Below are positions 1-12,601 of a stretch of DNA of 64,000 nucleotides, one piece after another. A model generated the notes under the pieces. It was not told where the DNA came from. It did not search any database and saw only the letters and a list, made by a program, of their open reading frames with translations. The translations under genes and the position numbers were made by a program. The first letter of the stretch is position 1, and the number at the start of each line of letters is the position of its first letter. The DNA is from Boswellia sacra (taxonomy: Eukaryota > Streptophyta > Magnoliopsida > Sapindales > Burseraceae): contig SNVD02009916.1 of NCBI GenBank assembly GCA_013180625.2, forward strand, positions 62,001 through 126,000. The letters run 5' to 3'.

Positions 1-429
1 AATAAAACTAGATTTTGGTGTTCAAAATGAATATAATATATTAAATACTAAAATGTTAAAAAAAAGTCTGGTTTATAATATTGGTTGTTTTGTCCATCTT
101 AATAATTTTTTTATTAGAGGATAAAATTATTAAAAGAATAAAAACTAACAAACGGAGTCTAACGATACAAAAATCGGGTTGAATATATCACCTTTTACTA
201 ATAAAAGACCCAAAATTAACAAAGGCCCAAAGTTTAATGCTTGATGTGGAACTGTAGAGTGGAGAGCTGGTTGCTTGATGCTTGATGCTTGGCAGCCATA
301 TAACATAAAAGACAAATTTAAATGAAAGGTTACAACTGGTTTCAATAACCAGTTATGGTTCCCGCCCAACGGCTACAGTGTTCCGTCAAATTAATATTAC
401 CACTTTAACTATTTTCTTCTAGAAAACAA
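1..429. other. Unassigned AT-rich sequence
   Basis: No coding region, RNA gene or mobile-element end is recognisable here. The minus-strand open frame at 145-369 has no family signature that I can see and looks like chance. Confidence 0.5.
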
Positions 430-1300
430 TATACAATTTTACAAATTTGCCCTTTAGCAATTTTGTGGAAAAGTCGTGAATTACAGATACAAGTCATAAA
501 CCAATATGTAAAGTTGTAAAAGTAAAATTAAAAAAAAGTCGTAAACATAGTTATGGTTGATCCTAAGGGTGTGAAAACCAAACTTTTCTAAAAGTTGTAG
601 AAAAGTGTGCAAAAGTCATTTAATAAGTTATAAAAATTCGTGAATGTCTTAAAAAGCATAAATGGTACTATTTCATTTCACATTTTTCAGCCAAATTTAC
701 TATTTATTTTTTCAAAATTGAACTTTAGTAATTTCATCCGAGGTTTTAAATTACAAATACACCTAGTAACAAATGAGCAAAAATTTTGTACACAAAATAA
801 AAAGTTGTAAACAAGGTTATTGTTCATGAAAGTTAAGAGAAAACCAAAATTTTCAAAAGTCGTAAATGAACGTGCAAAAATTGTAAAGCAGTGTATAAAA
901 ATCCTAAACACCATACCTAAATTGTAGATGGTAAAATCCTAAACGCCTTAACTAAATTGTGGATGGCACTATTCTTAATTTTGAATTTTATAGCCAAATT
1001 TACTGTTAATTTCTCCAAAATTGACCCTTAGTAATTTGGTGCCAAAGTTGTAAATTACAAATAAAAAGTAGTAACAAATGTGAAAAAATCGTAACATTTA
1101 TTACTGTTTATCCTAAATATGAGAAAACCAAAATCTCCAAATCATAAATGAGCGTGCAAAAGTAATTATCAAGTTGTAAAAGTCTTAAATGAATTTTAAA
1201 AAGTCGTACATGTAACTATTTCTATTGTGGTATCTAGCCAAATTTTCTATTTATTTTTCCTAAATTGTCCTTTTAACTGTTCAAGTTGTATGAAAGTCAT
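430..1300. repeat. Degenerate tandem array, about 4 units of 240-300 bp
   Basis: Four diverged copies of the same block follow one another. The shared landmark is a phrase of the form GCCAAATTTACT...AAATTGACCCTTTAGTAATTT, seen near 440-470 (partial), 690-735, 993-1035 and 1235-1280. Each is followed by a stretch with repeated AAAGTCGTAAA-like words. Spacing of the landmark is roughly 290, 300 and 240 bp. No open frame spans the units. It is probably a decayed tandem repeat or the non-coding interior of an old retroelement. Confidence 0.6.
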
Positions 1301-4300
1301 AAAGCCGAAATAAAAGTTATAAACCAAGCTCAGGACTTGAATTCATCAATGGAAATATAAGATTGATCCTCACCATATCTAGTGACTTCAAAACCCTAGA
1401 TCAAAACCAAAACAATCACCATCCAATAAACCTTGCTCGACAATGCCACAACCTTTTAACCAGCTCACTACTGCCAGCTTCATTTTTCAATGTTATTCAC
1501 TAACACTACTCTATACAAAAATCCCGACAACAAAGATAAGAAGATTGCAACATAAATGAAATAAATATAAAACCCTCAATAACTCTCTTGCTCAAACTCG
1601 ATTAGTTAAGCTTCACTGGAAAAGATTGATTGATTGTTAATTTGAAGCTAAATATGAAATCGAGTAAAAGTCAATTTTGTTAAAGGTAGCAAGGGTTGCG
1701 ATGAAGTATGGAAGAGGAAGGAGGATAATGGTAAGCCCAAGGCCCTGATACGAAGAAGAGTTGTAGCTAATAACCAAGGTCATGGTTAGGCTGGCTTTGA
1801 TGGCTTTGTTAATAGCATTAAGAAGCCTTAATTTTTAGTTCCAACTGTGACTGTGCTCTTACCATGACCGATACCTAGGAGCGATTTTAGAACATCTGGT
1901 TGCCGATAGGCTTTTCTTGCTTAATTGTCATAGGATTTGTAGTTTAACTTATCCATTCAAACTAGAAATCTACTAGGCACAACCAGATGCATCCTATATG
2001 AGTTTTATTTATCTTTATTTATTCATATGTATGCTAATATTAGTTGATTATAGTCTTATATTTTTCTTGTCATTTGCTATTTGAATTCAAAGAATTTCTC
2101 TTTATTCCTTTGCTATTGATGTCTTCAATCTAATCTATGCTTTTGATTTGTCAACAACTAGAAAGATTCCACTTTTAACTCCAAATGCAAGCTCAGTACC
2201 CATATCCAGAATTTAACTTGATTGTAGCTTCCCCCACTTTCTCCAATATTACAAATAATTTGTTATGAAGGATTTCCAACTACTAAGAGTGCTTATGGAA
2301 ATGCTTCTGTAAAGGTCTTCTAAGTAATTGCAGCTAAGTATAATTTATGAGAAAGAGTTAAGAGATTGTATTCATGACTGCCATCAACTTACCTACTAAT
2401 TTCTTTATACTAAAAACTTCACTTAGGTGGACTCCACTACCAACACGTCAATTTGGCATAAACTTAAAAATAGAAACTAAAGATGTAGAGAGAAATGAAG
2501 GCAAAATTTGGGGAGGAAGTATTGGGTTAGAACCAAAGAAAATAGGGAATTAGTCTCTTCTTGTCATTCATCAAACCTATATCAGGCCATGCAAGGTTAG
2601 GCCTTAAGGTGATTAGGCATGACTTTGACTCGGTAAGATATTAGGAAAAAGAAATCAACTTCAATTGGATATTTTAAGATATTAGTATGTGTTTGTGTGT
2701 TTATGTGTGTGGATGTGTGTGTGTATGTGTAAATAGATTGTTGATTTCGAGAAATTTAGGCTTTCTGTTCATTAGTATCATTAATATAAGTTATCAACTA
2801 GCTTGATTGTGTACCCAGCATCTTGTTGTTCCTCAAAATTTGATGTTCGAGGTTAATCTTTTTGTTGCTATGCTATGTGTTATAGTTGATACTTTTCTAA
2901 GCACGGTTTGACTTTGTTTCAACTAAAGACAAAAGTTGTCAAACTATAGATAGTGCACTTATGTGTGAAGTTGGTGTTAACATTTGTGCAAATATTTTGC
3001 TTCTTATGTTAGAGGTGAAGTTATTAATGAATTAGTTAGGTCGAGTTAAATTCGAAGATGGGTAGTTAAGTATAGAATAGGATTAGTAAACAATCTTGTA
3101 AAGGTAGATCCCTGATTTGTAAATTGAATTTGTAGGAGAATTATCGAAAGTAAAGTTCATGATTGGCATATGTAGTTTGTTACTAATACATCAGAGAGAA
3201 TGAGTTTTTATCAGATGTTATATCTTCTATTTATTTCCTATGTTTTACTCTGTTTTTTTTCTCTTTTCCCAATGAAATCCCCCTGCAACTTGGCAATAGT
3301 GTTGATAGCAATTTTCTTAACAAAACCCCACGGCCTACTATTCTCCATGTCTTCCTCATCTTATTAGATGTTGAGTTTTACATGTTGAAAATAATTCATC
3401 TCATTAGATGTTATATGATTTATAAGAATGTAATAACTTACATGGACTATTTCAATCCCTAAATGATCCCTAGATGTGTGATATTGTTTACAACATCCAA
3501 AAGTAGTAAAACCCAAGCCAAAAAGGATGATTATTGTTATATTGCTATAAATTTGGAAAATTGTCCTTTGCCTTGGGTTTTCTACTTGAGAAAGACAATC
3601 AATGCTACTGCCATCTTTTTTGGCTTCAATTGTTTTTCTTATCAAAATCTGCATTAGATGTCAAGATTATGAATTTGATACACAGTTTAATACATTTATT
3701 TGAGGAAGAAAGTTTTGGTTCATATTTTACAGCCCCCGGCATTATAACAGTTTTTTATGATATTCTAGCAAGTTGTCGCTATAAGTGGTGGTGTTATGGT
3801 TCATCCGATTACCTAATACAATTGGTTCATGGATGTAAAACTGGTCCAATTTTCTTAAACTAATATAATCAACTTGTCCAATCATAACTTTTGGTCTACA
3901 TGAGATTCTAGTTGGAGCAAAAAATGAATTGACCTATATGCCATTTGAACTTTCTTGAACATGAGTCAGGTGATCACCATTTTTTTAGATATGTATCTGG
4001 ATGCCTTAGCTAGCACAATTGCCAGCGTTGGAACTGAGTCTCACTCCCTTTTGCATTATGACCATGGCGATCCATGATGCTCAAGGAAGTTGTTGCTGGC
4101 ATTGGAACTCAATGTCAACCCCTTCAAGGGATGCTTGATTTTGAATTCACTGATTTGCTTTCACTTAACAGTTGATTTGTTGCTCACCTTCCATTTAGAA
4201 TATATGAGATTGGTGTCTGGGCCATGTTGATAACCACCCTAAGCTTTGCTGGTTCATTTTAGAGGTCCTTTTGCAATTTCAGACATCCTACGGGCTACTT

Positions 4301-7300
4301 TCGTTATATATAAGGAGGGGGGTATACACAAAGACTCTTAATCTACACTCTTTTTGCCGCCCTAGGTCCACAATTCAATGCCATCTAGATTTCACGCATT
4401 GACTTATCGGTGTTCCAAGATGCCGATTTGTATGCCCCATTATTATAATCATATGCCCAAGAGCAAAGACTTCATTCCTATTAAATTGAGGATTGCAATT
4501 GCCCCAACATACGAAGAGACTAACATTGAATGACATCTCAATATCACACACAACTTTTTGGAGTTTCTAGATGTCCCTTTGTTTCCCCTTTAATTATAGT
4601 CATTTATAAGTGTCTATCAATAGTGTCCACGCTTCATTCACTGACCATTATCAAATCCAACCCAAAACAATTTGTCATTAAGCCTAACTATTAGTATTTG
4701 CGTATCACTTTCTGTTCTTATACATTTTGAGACGAAAGCCGTGTCTTTATCTTCATGGTTAATCATATGAATTTGTCAATTCACATGGTTTTCCATCGCT
4801 GTTTTTCTTACTAAGTTTGTAAGTTCAACTTATCTTCAATGTTACACTGAATGTTAAAGAAAGACAATTATCACATATCTTAGGTACAAACTAACTTACG
4901 ATATGACAAAAAACGTAAGTAACTTACATGGACATCATGACCAATTATAGAAATTTAGTCTATGGTGAGCAACTAAATGCTATTAATCATGCATTACCCT
5001 TTAAAGCATCAAGGCAAATTTTCTACTGATGCATTTTATTATGTGTTATTAAACGTTGCATGTACTCTGCCTCTTGTTTGGATGAGTTCTAGATGTACTT
5101 TGTTGTATGTTGCCAATCGTTTCATTTTTTTTAATTTGGTTGCATTTAAACATTCTGCCAATGCATTATATTCGTTAACATTGTTTAGAAGTATGCTAGG
5201 TTTTGTCTAATAATTATGTAGTTTTCAATTGGATCCCGATGGTTGCACTCCAGCTTGAAATTCATGTTCGGGCCTATGATGACTTCCTATTGCTCAAAGT
5301 GAATCGCAACAAGGTGTGTTTACAACAGATCTTCATGGCTAATTTGAAAAAGATTCCTTCACTTTGGCATCAATGATTACAGGAAAATGAAGCTCTGGGT
5401 TCAATTTCCATGGATTGTGAAGAAGATGTTCATGGAATCTAAGGATTATTTGGAGGACCTGTTCAGCTACTTTGAATTGCATGATGAACAACATATCGTG
5501 ACTTTCACTCCAAAAAGTGCACAATTGGAGAGTGTGAGCAGCGCCAAATGAAGCATGGATGTAGATGCATCTACATCAGTAACTCTTAACTGCACGATGT
5601 CATCATACCTATCGCATTGCTCTATTACAACATCAATTGGAATGTCAACCATGCATTGAGGCAGGCTAAGTCGTCAACAATGACAACAACAAAAATGTTG
5701 ATGATTAAAGAACCTCATCTCATGCAAGGATTGTTTCTTAGTTTAACTAATGTTGCCTTGTTGTCTTCATGTTTGTGCATGTTTACATGTTATTAACTCT
5801 TCAGCATTTTCATTGTGCTGAACAAGTGTTTGACCACATTTTTCATCTCTAGTTTTCCCCTTTTTATCTCCTTTGCAATTGGATTTATTGAGGTTTGTAC
5901 CTTTTTTTTTGTCTCTACAAAAATAAAGAGCATTAATGTTCTTTACATAATTGTTAACAAATGGTTTAACAAGCACTAATTTTATTACTATTTTATTAGT
6001 GACCTTTGTCCTTGCTTTCATTTTCCATTAATATAACACAACCCTTTTCCTTAAACACCTCATATATTCTCTTACATTTGTTTAGTAACTCATGTGGATA
6101 AATCTAATGACCCTATAAACTATATATTATTATGAACAAAAATTTAATATGGCTTCCAAGTACCTTTCATGTTAACTTAAACAAAGGTGAAAAAACCAAA
6201 CCTGATGACAATTTTTAAAAATTATTTTTATATTACAGGGTACAAGTTAAAATAACTTCCTTACTGAGGTGTTAAATGCTTGTGCATGCAAATATGTGAC
6301 ATATAAATACATGATAGAAATTCTATCCAAATTTGTGGACAAAATAAAGGAGATAATAATTAAAGAAAAACAACTAAATTGATTTTTTAAAATCAACTAA
6401 AGTTAATGTTAAGTAATTATAATCGATGGCAATACAAATGTGGAGAAGGCATCCAATCTCTAATTTCATTCACCTTGTAAGAAAGCCAGGATCAAACCCT
6501 TCTTTTGACTATGATTAGGCCCTGCAGTGGTATAACCTGGTGAACTAGGCATAAATTTTACCTTACTTGCTCTCTCTTCTCTTACGGAATTTATAGTTTC
6601 TATAGAATATGAAGAGAGAGGACCTTCTTTCAGGTTACCCAGTATTCAAAAAATATATATATACTAGTTTTATCTAGAAAATCAGTATAATTAGTTTTAA
6701 GCATAAAACCTTTCCAAAGTACATCATTTTATATTTTCTCCAATCTTCGAAAGAGCAAATAAGCTCTAATAATGCGTAGTTCTGCCTTTCGATATGATTT
6801 TTTTTTTTTTTGCCAACGATGTAGTCATAACTTTGCTTCTTTCTCGACAACATAGCAACGTTAGCCATAATAATGATAACATCATTACCTTTCAAATATA
6901 GACTTTGTTGGAACCACATTAGTCCAAAAAGTTATTGACATTAACAAAAAAAAATTGAGTTTAACAAAAAAAAAATATAAAGAGTTTAAGTTTTCACTTT
7001 AGTTTTGTTTCAAATCGCTTGCAATTTATGTTTGGGGGTTATTTAAAACAATTGCTTACCCATGACAGTTAGAAATAAAAAAAAAGAAAAACAAAAATGT
7101 ACCTTCTAAAATATACTTTCATTCATTAAAATAATATCAAATATTTAAATATATATATTCGACGACTGATTTAGTGGTTTTTCATCATCCATATCCATCC
7201 TTGTTCCTGTACTTCTTGTGAAGAGAAAACAAACAAAAAAACCTTTGTTACAAATAATGCTTCTGACCATAACTACAATGGCAAAATCAAACCTAAAAGA

Positions 7301-7455
7301 TGGCTTAATCTCTACTTTTTGCAAATACTCAGTACAACTCTTCTTCGCTAAACCTAAGAGTTTATCATTGGACAAATGACCAAACCTTTGCCACAAAGTC
7401 TTTCTATCGATATAGACTAATTTACGATTATCAACTTATACATTTGCCACAACTA
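1301..7455. other. Unassigned AT-rich region with short unrecognised ORFs
   Basis: About 6 kb without a recognisable gene. Short open frames at 3364-3654 (-), 3534-3863 (+) and 4977-5210 (+) match no family I know. The stretch 5240-5560 has somewhat coding-like composition on the plus strand: a frame from near 5383 reads about 50 residues rich in W, F, D and E before a stop near 5550. I do not recognise it and it has no splice context I can defend. GT-rich sequence lies at 2690-2735. No rRNA, tRNA or element ends were found. Confidence 0.4.
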
Positions 7456-9955
7456 ATTAGGGTAAGGCATTTGGCCCATTGGGTCCGAGGCCCTAGTCGG
7501 ACTTGGACAAACAAGGCGGGTCTAGGGCAAAATAATTTTGCCCCGGTCGGGACAGGTCCGGGTCTAGGTCCAACCTCTTGGACCTCTTGACCCGCCCCGC
7601 CCCGTAAGATTTAGGGGTGTATTTATAAATTGTTAAAATTTTGGGACTGTTAAGTAGTTTTTCGGGTTATATTTATTAAATTTTTCATAAATGTGAATTC
7701 TTAATAATTTTACAAACAATGCAAATAATTTAACAAAAGTTACATTTTAATTAATAATTAACATGTTTTAGTATATTAATATCAATTTAGTTATGTTATA
7801 ATGACAAAATAAAATATTTGTATTTTGTAGTAATTGAATTTGTATAATATATACAATCTTGATATAGATTATTAAGTACTAATTAAATTATTACAATATT
7901 AACAAGATTATTTTCAAAATATATACCTTTAATATAACAATATATTATTTTCTAAATATGTAAATAGAAATATAATAAAAATAATCTTATAACCTTAAAT
8001 ATATGATTTATCGTAATTTAAATTAATTAATTAAATTATTAATGTTTCATAAATATATAATGTTAATTAATTGGTATGTGCCAATCATATTATTACTATT
8101 ATTAGATTGACATTAAATCAACATGCTATTGAAAAATTATTTAATTGTATTATCAACTATTTAAAAAATTATTAATTAATTAATTTACAAGCAATAATAC
8201 ACTTTTAACATTATTTCTAATAGAGCATGTAACATTATTACCAATAAAATCAAATAGTAATTAAAATATTTGTATTTTGTAGTAATTAAATTTTTATGAC
8301 ATATACAATCTTGATATAGATTATTAAGTACTAATTAAATTATTGCAAAATTAACAACATTATTTTCAAAATGTATACCTTTAATATAATCAATATATTA
8401 TTTTCTAAATATGTAAATAGAAATATGATAAAAATAATCTTATAACCTTAAATAAATGATTTATTGTAATTTAAATTAATTAACTAAATTATTAATGTTT
8501 CATAAATATATATAATGTTAATTAATTTGTATATGCCAATCATACTATTACTACTATTAGATTGAAATTAAATCAACATGATATTGAAAAATTGTTTAAT
8601 TGCATTTTCAACTATTTAAAAAATGTCAATTAACTAGTTTAGAAGCAATAATACACTTTTAACATTATTTCTAATAGAGTATGTAACATTATTACTAATA
8701 TAATCAAATGGCAATTCGTGGTAATTAAATATTTATATTTTATAGTAATTAAATTTGTATAATATATACAATCTTAATATAGATTACTAAGTACTAATTA
8801 AATTATTGCAATATTAACAAGATTATTTTCAAAATGTATACCTTTAATATAATCAATATATTATTTTCTAAATATGTAAACAAAAATGTGATAAAGATAA
8901 TCTTATAACCTTAAATATATTATTTATCGTAATTTAAATTAATTAATTAAATTATTAATGTTTCAATCATATTATTACTATTATTAGATTGAAGTTAAAT
9001 CAACATGCTATTGAAAAATCATTTAATTGTATTATCAACTATTTGAAAAGGTGTTAATTAACTAGTTTACAAGCAATAGTATACTTTTAACATTATTCTA
9101 ATAGAGTATGTAACATTATTACTAATAAAATCAAATGGTAGTTAAATACTTATATTTTATAGTAATTAAATTTGTATAACATATATAATTTTGATATAGA
9201 CAACTAAGTAATTAAATTATTGCAATATTAACAAAAATTATTTTCAAAATGTATACCTTTAATATAATCAATATATTAAATATGTAAATAAAAATATGAT
9301 AAAAATAATCTTATAACCTTAAATATATGATTTATCGTAATTTAAATTAATTAATTAAATTATTAATGTTTCATAAATATTTATAATGTTAATTAATTGG
9401 TATATGCCAATTATATTATTGCTATTATTAGATTGAAATTAAATCAATGTGCTATTGAAAATTTATTTAATTGTATTATCAACTATTTAAAAAATTGTTA
9501 ATTAACTAGTTTACAAGTAATAATACACTTTTAACATTATTTTTAATAGAGTATGTAATATTATTACTAATAAAATCAAATGATAATACACAACCATTTT
9601 GATTTTAGTTTGAAGATTTACTATTTTTATGATTGTTAAAAAATGAGTATAGTTATAAATGATATGATGAGAAATTGAGAATGGAGTTATTTGTAAAGAT
9701 GTAAATGTTACAAGGGGACGGAGTTGCAAAAATATAAATATTATAGGAGTGTGATTGTAAAAATATAAATGTTTAGGGGCAGAGCAGAGCGGGTCTGGAT
9801 CCGCTCAATTTTTTTTTTGCCCGCCTCGTAAAGGGGTAATGGCGCGGGGTGGGGCGGGGCGGGCAAAAAAAAAAAATTGAGCGGAACGGGGCGGGGCGGG
9901 GCTGGCTACCTGTTGCCCCGTACCTGCCCCGCCCCGCCCCGGTTCCAAGCCTACA
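7456..9955. mobile_element. Non-autonomous hAT-like element with GC-rich ends
   Basis: Both ends are GC-rich words of GGGCGGGGC type inside very AT-rich surroundings. The left end reads TTAGGGTAAGGC; the right end, reverse-complemented, reads TGTAGGCTTGGAACC, giving a short imperfect terminal inverted repeat around TAGGGT. A candidate 8-bp target duplication is CACAACTA at 7448-7455 against CACAACCA at 9956-9963 (7 of 8). No transposase is encoded; the core is a tandem array (separate entry). The element at 52720-53813 has the same GC-rich ends and one inverted copy of the core unit, so they are one family. The hAT assignment rests on end sequence and 8-bp duplication size; exact borders are uncertain by a few bases. 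Confidence 0.55.
7812..9582. repeat. Four-unit tandem array, about 420-460 bp per unit
   Basis: Units start at about 7812, 8264, 8727 and 9144, each with AAATATTTGTATTTTGTAGT-like sequence and running through TATACAATCTTGATATAGA, ACCTTTAATATAATCAATA, CTTATAACCTTAAATATATG and AACATTATTTCTAATAGAG to the next start. Spacings are about 452, 463 and 417 bp; the shorter last spacing reflects deletions inside the third unit. The whole array lies between the GC-rich ends of the element at 7456-9955. The related element at 52720-53813 carries only one unit, in the opposite orientation. Confidence 0.85.
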
Positions 9956-9980
9956 CACAACCAACCGTACTTTTCTACAT

Positions 9981-10101
9981 AAAGTAAAATAAACATAATA
10001 ACTTGTTCTTTTGCATGCAAAGAAAAAAATGTTGTCAGTAAAGTAAAATAAACATAATAACTTGTTCTTTTGCATGCAAAGAAAAAAAATATTGTTAGTA
10101 A
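9981..10101. repeat. 59-bp tandem duplication
   Basis: A block beginning AAAGTAAAATAAACATAATA and containing TTCTTTTGCATGCAAAG is repeated once, with starts at 9981 and 10040. The two copies differ mainly in the length of the trailing A-run and a few bases, so the duplication is fairly recent. It lies just outside the right end of the GC-ended element. Confidence 0.85.
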
Positions 10102-12565
10102 AAATATCATAGCAATTATTTATGTAAATCCCCTCAAATAAAAATTAACTAGCCCAATCATCCATCTTAAATTTGTACTCAGAAGCAGTCTAGCACACAC
10201 AACTATTAAATTTCCATTGCAAGCTCCTTTCATTATTCTAACTTATGCCAATTTTGTTGTATTGTGAAGACAAAAACTCATTGTAAACCAATCATAGTTG
10301 CCTTCAAGATTACCAAAGTTCCCTTATACTGACAATATCACGTCAAGTCAACATGTTCAACGTTCTTTGAAATCAAACAAGCTTTTTGCTTGTGCCATGA
10401 ATTCCTAGTCGTTATCCACTTTTCATACTCAAAAAGCTACTGGGGCAACTTAATTCGTTGTCGAATGCTTCTTCAAATATTGCGGTTTATTTTTTCTTTA
10501 GCCAATGAAACCATCACCATCAATTACTAGCAAAACAACTCCATTTCGTTTTCCCTCCCACGAAGTTCACTTGCAAATTTCAAACTAACCTCTAGTTAGT
10601 GTTGTTCATGATTAATATGTGTATGCAGCATTAAAGTTACCCCTTCATCCATTCACTAGTAAGCAGTGATGGGCGACAAAGGGCCGTCTAACTACTAGCC
10701 TCCTTCACATTGTTCCTAATCTGGCCCTTACCTCGTCCTCTGATCAGCGTTGACCCCTATAACTCTGGCAAAATACAAAACCTGTTCTCCCTACCTATAA
10801 TATACATCGTTTCCACTTACCAATTCAATGAAATATTTTCCCCATTAAAGTTAACGTTTTTATTACAACCTTTTTTCGCTTTGTGATTTCATTGTTATGT
10901 TTTGTCTCTAAATTATTCTTCAAATATTACATGTAATACTTACCTTGTTCAGTTTCATGCCTTTTGCCCGTTATATAAACACATTACTTCGAATTTTGTT
11001 TCAGCCTGTTCCAATGCATGCGCCGGTACATCGTTCATAGGGGGCATCAGCAATTTCAGTAGCATTTTCAACAACATTACATCTAAATGCTCCGACATTG
11101 GAAGTAGACGATGTAAATCCCCTATATTACATGGTAATACACAAACTTTCCGACTTCTCCCACATTGCAATTAATTACAATGCTCAGAGGGGTATCTAGC
11201 GAAAACCTATTGTTTATGAACTTCATGACGTATACTCCATAGTCATAAGTACTATGCTACTATGCAACTTTTTTGTACATTAATACTTCGAAACTTGAAA
11301 AGACTTGATTTAGAAGAGAAGACCTAAAGCCAATAAAGAGAATTCACAAGAACATGTCAAAAGAATAATGCGGGCCAAATCCAAGTCAACAAAGCAAATT
11401 AAAAGTGATAGCATGTTAGAATTAATGATACGTACTCAACCAATAAGATTGTTTTCGACCACAACACTTATTTAAAATACTATTTCTTAAGAGTGAAAAT
11501 GAGACTTTTGGTTGGTTTGTAGAGAAAGACCAAATCAATAAACATTTCCTCCCCAATTGTTGTTTGTCCACTTTATATCATTTTCTGAGGGATGCAAAAT
11601 TCGGGTGCAGGTTTTGTATTTTCGTAACTAGACTGGATTGTGAATTACTTAACCCACTCAGGGCCATATCCCCAATTTTTATAAGTTCTATGCAACTGTT
11701 GGTATCACCAAATTCCTATAGTTCTCACCCATTCTCACATTTTCCTCACATTGCATACCCGTATTTTCCCTAATTTTTTGCTGATTGTTTCTTGCTTCAT
11801 GCTTGTTGTCTACCATTCCAAAATCCGAACTATTTGGTGGTTGAAATCACAAAATGTCCTAAATGAGACAATACCAAATGTCCTAAATGAAAGTTACGAA
11901 TACAGTGTCACTAGAAGTCCATAAAATAAAACATAGAAAGTCCTAGCTAAATGAAAGTTACTAACACAAGACCATTACAACCCTATAAAATAAAACACCA
12001 AAAGCCCTACCTAAATGAAAGTTACTAATACAATCCCATCAAAACATCAAAGTTCCAAACCAAAACTAAAAAAGACATTGATTCCCATCTTGCATCCATA
12101 ATAAAATTTATTAATTAAAAAGAGACATTTCATCCTACTCAAAATATTCTTTAGTTTATGGCGTCAAAATTCCATGTCTATCTCCCTCATCGTTTTCCAC
12201 AATCTCTTCTCCATAAAAGTCTTATTTTCAAATTAAATGATGCTAACTAAAAAAATGTAGTACAATAAAACAATATATAAATATGTAATTGTTGAGTTCT
12301 CAAAGATTATTCTAAACACTTAAGCACAACAAATTCGGGCTCCTGGATAGGGATCATTCGACTGCAACTATCAATCAGTTCTAGAGCTCTCTGTATTAAG
12401 CTTTCTGCACCATTTTTAGTTGTTGGATGTATTTATGAAAAAATCTAAACAAGACAAGTAGGCACCTATATCAAAGCATGGACTTTGCAGAAAACTTCTA
12501 TCACAAATTTGAGGCAAAGAACTTGAGTGATCAAAACGCAGAACTCACTATGTCACAAAGTTGGC

Positions 12566-12568
<3 letters not shown>
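10102..12568. other. Unassigned intergenic region
   Basis: No gene is recognised. Short open frames on both strands near 10902-11174 overlap each other and show no family signature. A short dispersed phrase around ATGTCCTAAATGA...AAGTTAC recurs between 11850 and 12050 as a weak local repeat. No element ends were found. Confidence 0.4.

Positions 12569-12598
<30 letters not shown>
12569..12598. repeat. (TA)n microsatellite
   Basis: An uninterrupted run of about 15 TA dinucleotides. Confidence 0.95.

Positions 12599-12601
<3 letters not shown>

Noticed and set aside
6420..6600. Possible tRNA or SINE (text with AGGATCAAACCC)
   Set aside because: Only a weak reversed B-box-like word is present with no partner A box at the right distance.
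9773..10110. Overlapping minus-strand open frames of about 100 codons
   Set aside because: They run through the GC-rich end of a transposon and the 59-bp tandem duplication; the repeated peptide text simply follows the DNA duplication.
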